Source: Oscillibacter sp.
GTDB lineage: Bacteria > Bacillota > Clostridia > Oscillospirales > Oscillospiraceae
DNA length: 24,107 nucleotides
Reading direction: 5' to 3'
NCBI GenBank assembly: GCA_003522105.1
Contig: DPGF01000043.1
Coordinates: forward strand, 8,149 to 32,255
Each line of letters starts with the position of its first letter. Position 1 is the stretch's first letter. The translations under genes were made by a program, and so were the position numbers. The notes beneath the pieces are model-generated. The model saw only the letters and a list, made by a program, of their open reading frames with translations, searched no databases and was not told the DNA's origin. Positions 21,713-24,107 of this stretch are shown here, piece after piece.

Positions 21713-23776
21713 TTACGCGCGCTTGAACATTTTTTCGAGCTCATACTTTGTGAGCTTCGCCTTCACGGGCCGGCCGTGGGGGCAGAACTGCACTTCGCCG
21801 CTCTGTACCTTTTCAACGAGCACGCGCAGCTCGGAGATGTCGCTCTTCCAGCCGCCCTTGATGGCCGCCTTGCAGGCCATCGTGTGCAGCAGCGCGTCAC
21901 GCGCGGCGGCGGGGTCGGCCGTGTGGGCGGTGACGAGCTTTTCGGCAAGCTCTTCTAAGGTCGGGATCGCGTCGCCGCTTTCAAGGTCGGCGGGAATGGC
22001 GCGCAGGATCAGGCTCCCGCCGCCGAATTCTTCGCATTCAAATCCAAACTCGCGCAAAAGGTCTAAATTCGCCGCAAGGGCGCTATACTCCTCGGCGGCA
22101 AAGTCTGCAACGAGCGGCGCGAGCAGCGCCTGGCACATCACCGGCTCCTGCGCAGCCTTGAGGCGATCGAAATTCATGCGCTCATGCGCGGCGTGCTTGT
22201 CGATGAGCCAGATGGTTTTGTCCTCGTCCTCGCAGACGATGTAGGTATCGAGCACCTCGCCCGCGATGCGCCACGGCGCGGCGGTGAGGGGCGCGAAGCT
22301 TGCCTGCTCAGCTTCCGCTTCTTCCTGCTTCGTTGCAGATACGGCAGGGGGCTCCGCCACGGGTTCGGCCGCGCCCTTCATTGCTTCGGCGACCGGCGAC
22401 GCGGCGACGGGACGCTTTTCTTCCTCGTCCATCGGCAGCGGCACGGCTTCGCGCGCGGGGTTTTCCACAGCTTTGACAGATCTTTGCACAGGCTGCGCCG
22501 CCTGCGCGGGCGCGGGCATTTCATGCCGCACAAAATCTGAAAGCGGCGCGCTGCCGCCCGCGCGGGTATCGACGGCGGGCACGCGCGTTTTCCACTGGAG
22601 CGCAATGGAGGGCGCAGCCTTCGGCGCGCTCGGCGGCGCGGACACAGGACGCGCGATCGCGGGCGCAGCGGCGGACGGTTCCGCCTTCTGCTGCTCGCGG
22701 TACTGCTGAGAGGTCATATTGGCAAAGAAATCGCCGCGGGGATTCGTGACCTGCGCGGCAGGCTTTGCCTGCGGCGGCTCAGGCTTCTCGCGCTTGTCGA
22801 GCGCGGCCATCGCCGCGTGATAAACGAGATCAAAGATGCGCTTTTCGCCCACAAACTTCACGATGGTCTTCGCCGGGTGGACGTTCACGTCCACCATGTC
22901 GTGCGGCAGCTCCACAAGCAGCACGCAGCCGGGGAACTTGCCCTTCATCATGCGGTTTGCATAGGCTTCCTCGAGCGCGGCGGTAAGCAGCTGGGACTTG
23001 ACCAAACGTCCGTTGACGAAAAAGGTCTGCATGCCGCGCGTGCCGCGCGCAGAAAGGGGAGAACTGATAAAGCCCGTAACGCGCAGCTCGCTGTCAGCGC
23101 CCTTGACCTCTTCAAGCGAGAGCGCGAACTCGCGCCCGAGAGACGCGTAGATGGCGGAGCGCAGCGCGCCGTCGCCAGGGGTCAAGAGCGTCTGCGTGCC
23201 GTCCTTGATGAGCTTGAACGACACTTCCGGATGCGAGAGCGCAAGGTGGGCGACAAGGCCCGCGATGGCGGTCGCCTCCGCGCTGTCGCGCTTCATGAAC
23301 TTGAGGCGCGCGGGCGTATTGTAGAAAAGGTCGCGCACGATGACGCTCGTTCCATCCGGGCAGCCCGCGTCCTCGACCGTGCCGGGGACGCCGCCTTCCA
23401 GGTGGAGCTTTGCGCCGCTGAGCGCGCCGCGCTCGCGCGAGAAAATATCGAGCCGGGAAACGGAAGAGATCGCCGCGAGCGCCTCGCCGCGAAAGCCGAG
23501 CGTACCGATGGCGGCAAGGTCTTCCGCCGTGCGCAGCTTGCTCGTCGCGTGGCGCAAAAAGGCCGTCGGCAGCTCGCTCGGCGCGATGCCGCAGCCGTCG
23601 TCGCTGACGCGAAGATAGGTCATGCCGCCGTTTTTCATCTCCACCGTCACGCTCTGCGCGCCGGCGTCGATGGCGTTTTCCAGCAGCTCCTTGACAACGC
23701 TCGCAGGGCGCTCGACCACCTCGCCCGCGGCGATGAGGTCGGCAACGTGCGGCGATAATTGCTGAATATGGGGCAT
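21713..23776 (-). CDS. mutL: DNA mismatch repair protein MutL (endonuclease type)
   Basis: A 687-residue GHKL ATPase and nicking endonuclease that acts after MutS. N-terminal ATPase motifs: ELLENAIDAGA (30-40, Mg/ATP Asn), DDGCGI (59-64), HATSKL and GTLGFRGEALAAI (76-103). The transducer domain runs to about 330. Residues 331-500 are an Ala/Pro/Glu-rich linker. The C-terminal dimer/endonuclease domain has DKHAAHERMNFD (526-537), ACKAAIKGG (634-642) and CPHGRP (665-670), all metal-site motifs of the nicking type, as in Gram-positive bacteria lacking MutH. The first motif ends in Asp where DQHA(x)2E(x)4E has Glu; the change is conservative. No mutS is in the window. AAGGAGG lies 6 bases before the ATG. 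It starts 16 bases after the CPBP gene's stop. Confidence 0.97.
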   Translation of the reverse strand: MPHIQQLSPHVADLIAAGEVVERPASVVKELLENAIDAGAQSVTVEMKNGGMTYLRVSDDGCGIAPSELPTAFLRHATSKLRTAEDLAAIGTLGFRGEALAAISSVSRLDIFSRERGALSGAKLHLEGGVPGTVEDAGCPDGTSVIVRDLFYNTPARLKFMKRDSAEATAIAGLVAHLALSHPEVSFKLIKDGTQTLLTPGDGALRSAIYASLGREFALSLEEVKGADSELRVTGFISSPLSARGTRGMQTFFVNGRLVKSQLLTAALEEAYANRMMKGKFPGCVLLVELPHDMVDVNVHPAKTIVKFVGEKRIFDLVYHAAMAALDKREKPEPPQAKPAAQVTNPRGDFFANMTSQQYREQQKAEPSAAAPAIARPVSAPPSAPKAAPSIALQWKTRVPAVDTRAGGSAPLSDFVRHEMPAPAQAAQPVQRSVKAVENPAREAVPLPMDEEEKRPVAASPVAEAMKGAAEPVAEPPAVSATKQEEAEAEQASFAPLTAAPWRIAGEVLDTYIVCEDEDKTIWLIDKHAAHERMNFDRLKAAQEPVMCQALLAPLVADFAAEEYSALAANLDLLREFGFECEEFGGGSLILRAIPADLESGDAIPTLEELAEKLVTAHTADPAAARDALLHTMACKAAIKGGWKSDISELRVLVEKVQSGEVQFCPHGRPVKAKLTKYELEKMFKRA

Positions 23777-23792
23777 TGGGTTCCTCCTTCTT

Positions 23793-24107
23793 TTAGGAAG
23801 CGATGGTGAAAAGGGAAAGGGCGTTGACGAGCGCGTGGATCAAAATGGACGTCCACAGCGTGCCGGAGTGTTCATACGCCCAGGCAAAGACAAGGCCGGG
23901 GACGAGATACTGGAGCATCAAAATGAGATAGCCTAAGTCCCAGTTCGAAACTGCCGCCGTCCACACATGCAGCAGCGCGAACAGCGCGCAGGAGAGGAGA
24001 TAGGCAAAGATGCGGCTCTTTTCCCTGAGGCAGCCGAAGACAAGCCCGCGAAAGAGCACCTCTTCTACAAACGGCGCGAGCAGCACGACGATGAGCGCCG
24101 TCATGCG
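23793..24107 (-). CDS. CPBP family intramembrane metalloprotease, C-terminal part
   Basis: The last 104 residues of an Abi/CAAX-protease-like (CPBP) membrane protein; the frame runs off the end of the window, so the start is outside. Motif 1 is EEVLFRG (Glu-Glu-x3-Arg), motif 2 is FALLH, and motif 3 is HALVN, which together make the glutamate/histidine metal site. Three or four helices surround them. Members mature prenylated proteins in eukaryotes, and in bacteria process peptides such as bacteriocins or anti-sigma factors; the substrate here is unknown. The stop lies 16 bases before the mutL start, so it is probably the first visible gene of the mutL transcript. Confidence 0.9.
   Translation of the reverse strand, partial: RMTALIVVLLAPFVEEVLFRGLVFGCLREKSRIFAYLLSCALFALLHVWTAAVSNWDLGYLILMLQYLVPGLVFAWAYEHSGTLWTSILIHALVNALSLFTIAS

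Overview
The window looks like ordinary chromosome from a GC-rich Clostridia (Firmicutes), most like the Oscillospiraceae/Ruminococcaceae. The evidence is strong AGGAGG ribosome sites, sigma-A type promoters with extended -10 elements, the mutL-miaA-hfq gene order, sepF and divIVA division genes, and a Firmicutes-type RF2 tail. The taxon is an inference. I see no tRNA, rRNA, CRISPR array, insertion sequence or prophage.

Layout. (1) 1-1955, plus strand: the 3' end of prfB, its terminator, a hairpin-rich spacer and a MATE exporter. (2) 2055-7227, minus strand: rlmB followed by a 714-residue membrane protein that resembles a P-type ATPase without its catalytic motifs; then, from its own promoter, an EF-G-like GTPase. 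(3) 7455-9623, plus strand: ftsH, divergent from rlmB. (4) 9669-11396, minus strand: rlmI, and upstream of it a half-size EamA transporter whose leader carries a terminator-like hairpin. (5) 11680-12156, plus strand: an unrecognised 158-residue protein. (6) 12213-14024, minus strand: an SPFH/stomatin-like protein and an HTH-NfeD fusion. (7) 14289-15407, plus strand: a THUMP-domain RNA methyltransferase. (8) 15519-17212, minus strand: a HAD hydrolase overlapping rlmA. (9) 17294-24107, minus strand: a tight cluster, read as CPBP protease (cut by the window edge), mutL, miaA, hfq, an HlyD-like adaptor, yggS, sepF, divIVA, then a terminator.

How the genes fit together. Many products act on RNA or the ribosome: RF2, an EF-G paralogue, RlmB, RlmI, an RlmL/YpsC-type enzyme, RlmA, MiaA and Hfq. 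A second theme is membrane and envelope: FtsH, SPFH plus NfeD, the HlyD-like protein, SepF and DivIVA. Strong hairpin terminators separate most transcription units, and near-consensus promoters can be placed for eight genes.

The least explained items are the P-type-ATPase-like protein without DKTGT, the HTH-NfeD fusion with a ribosome site buried at the fusion joint, the hairpin-controlled EamA leader, and the HlyD-like protein inside the hfq-to-divIVA run. I found no complete, obviously new multi-gene system. These four are the best leads.
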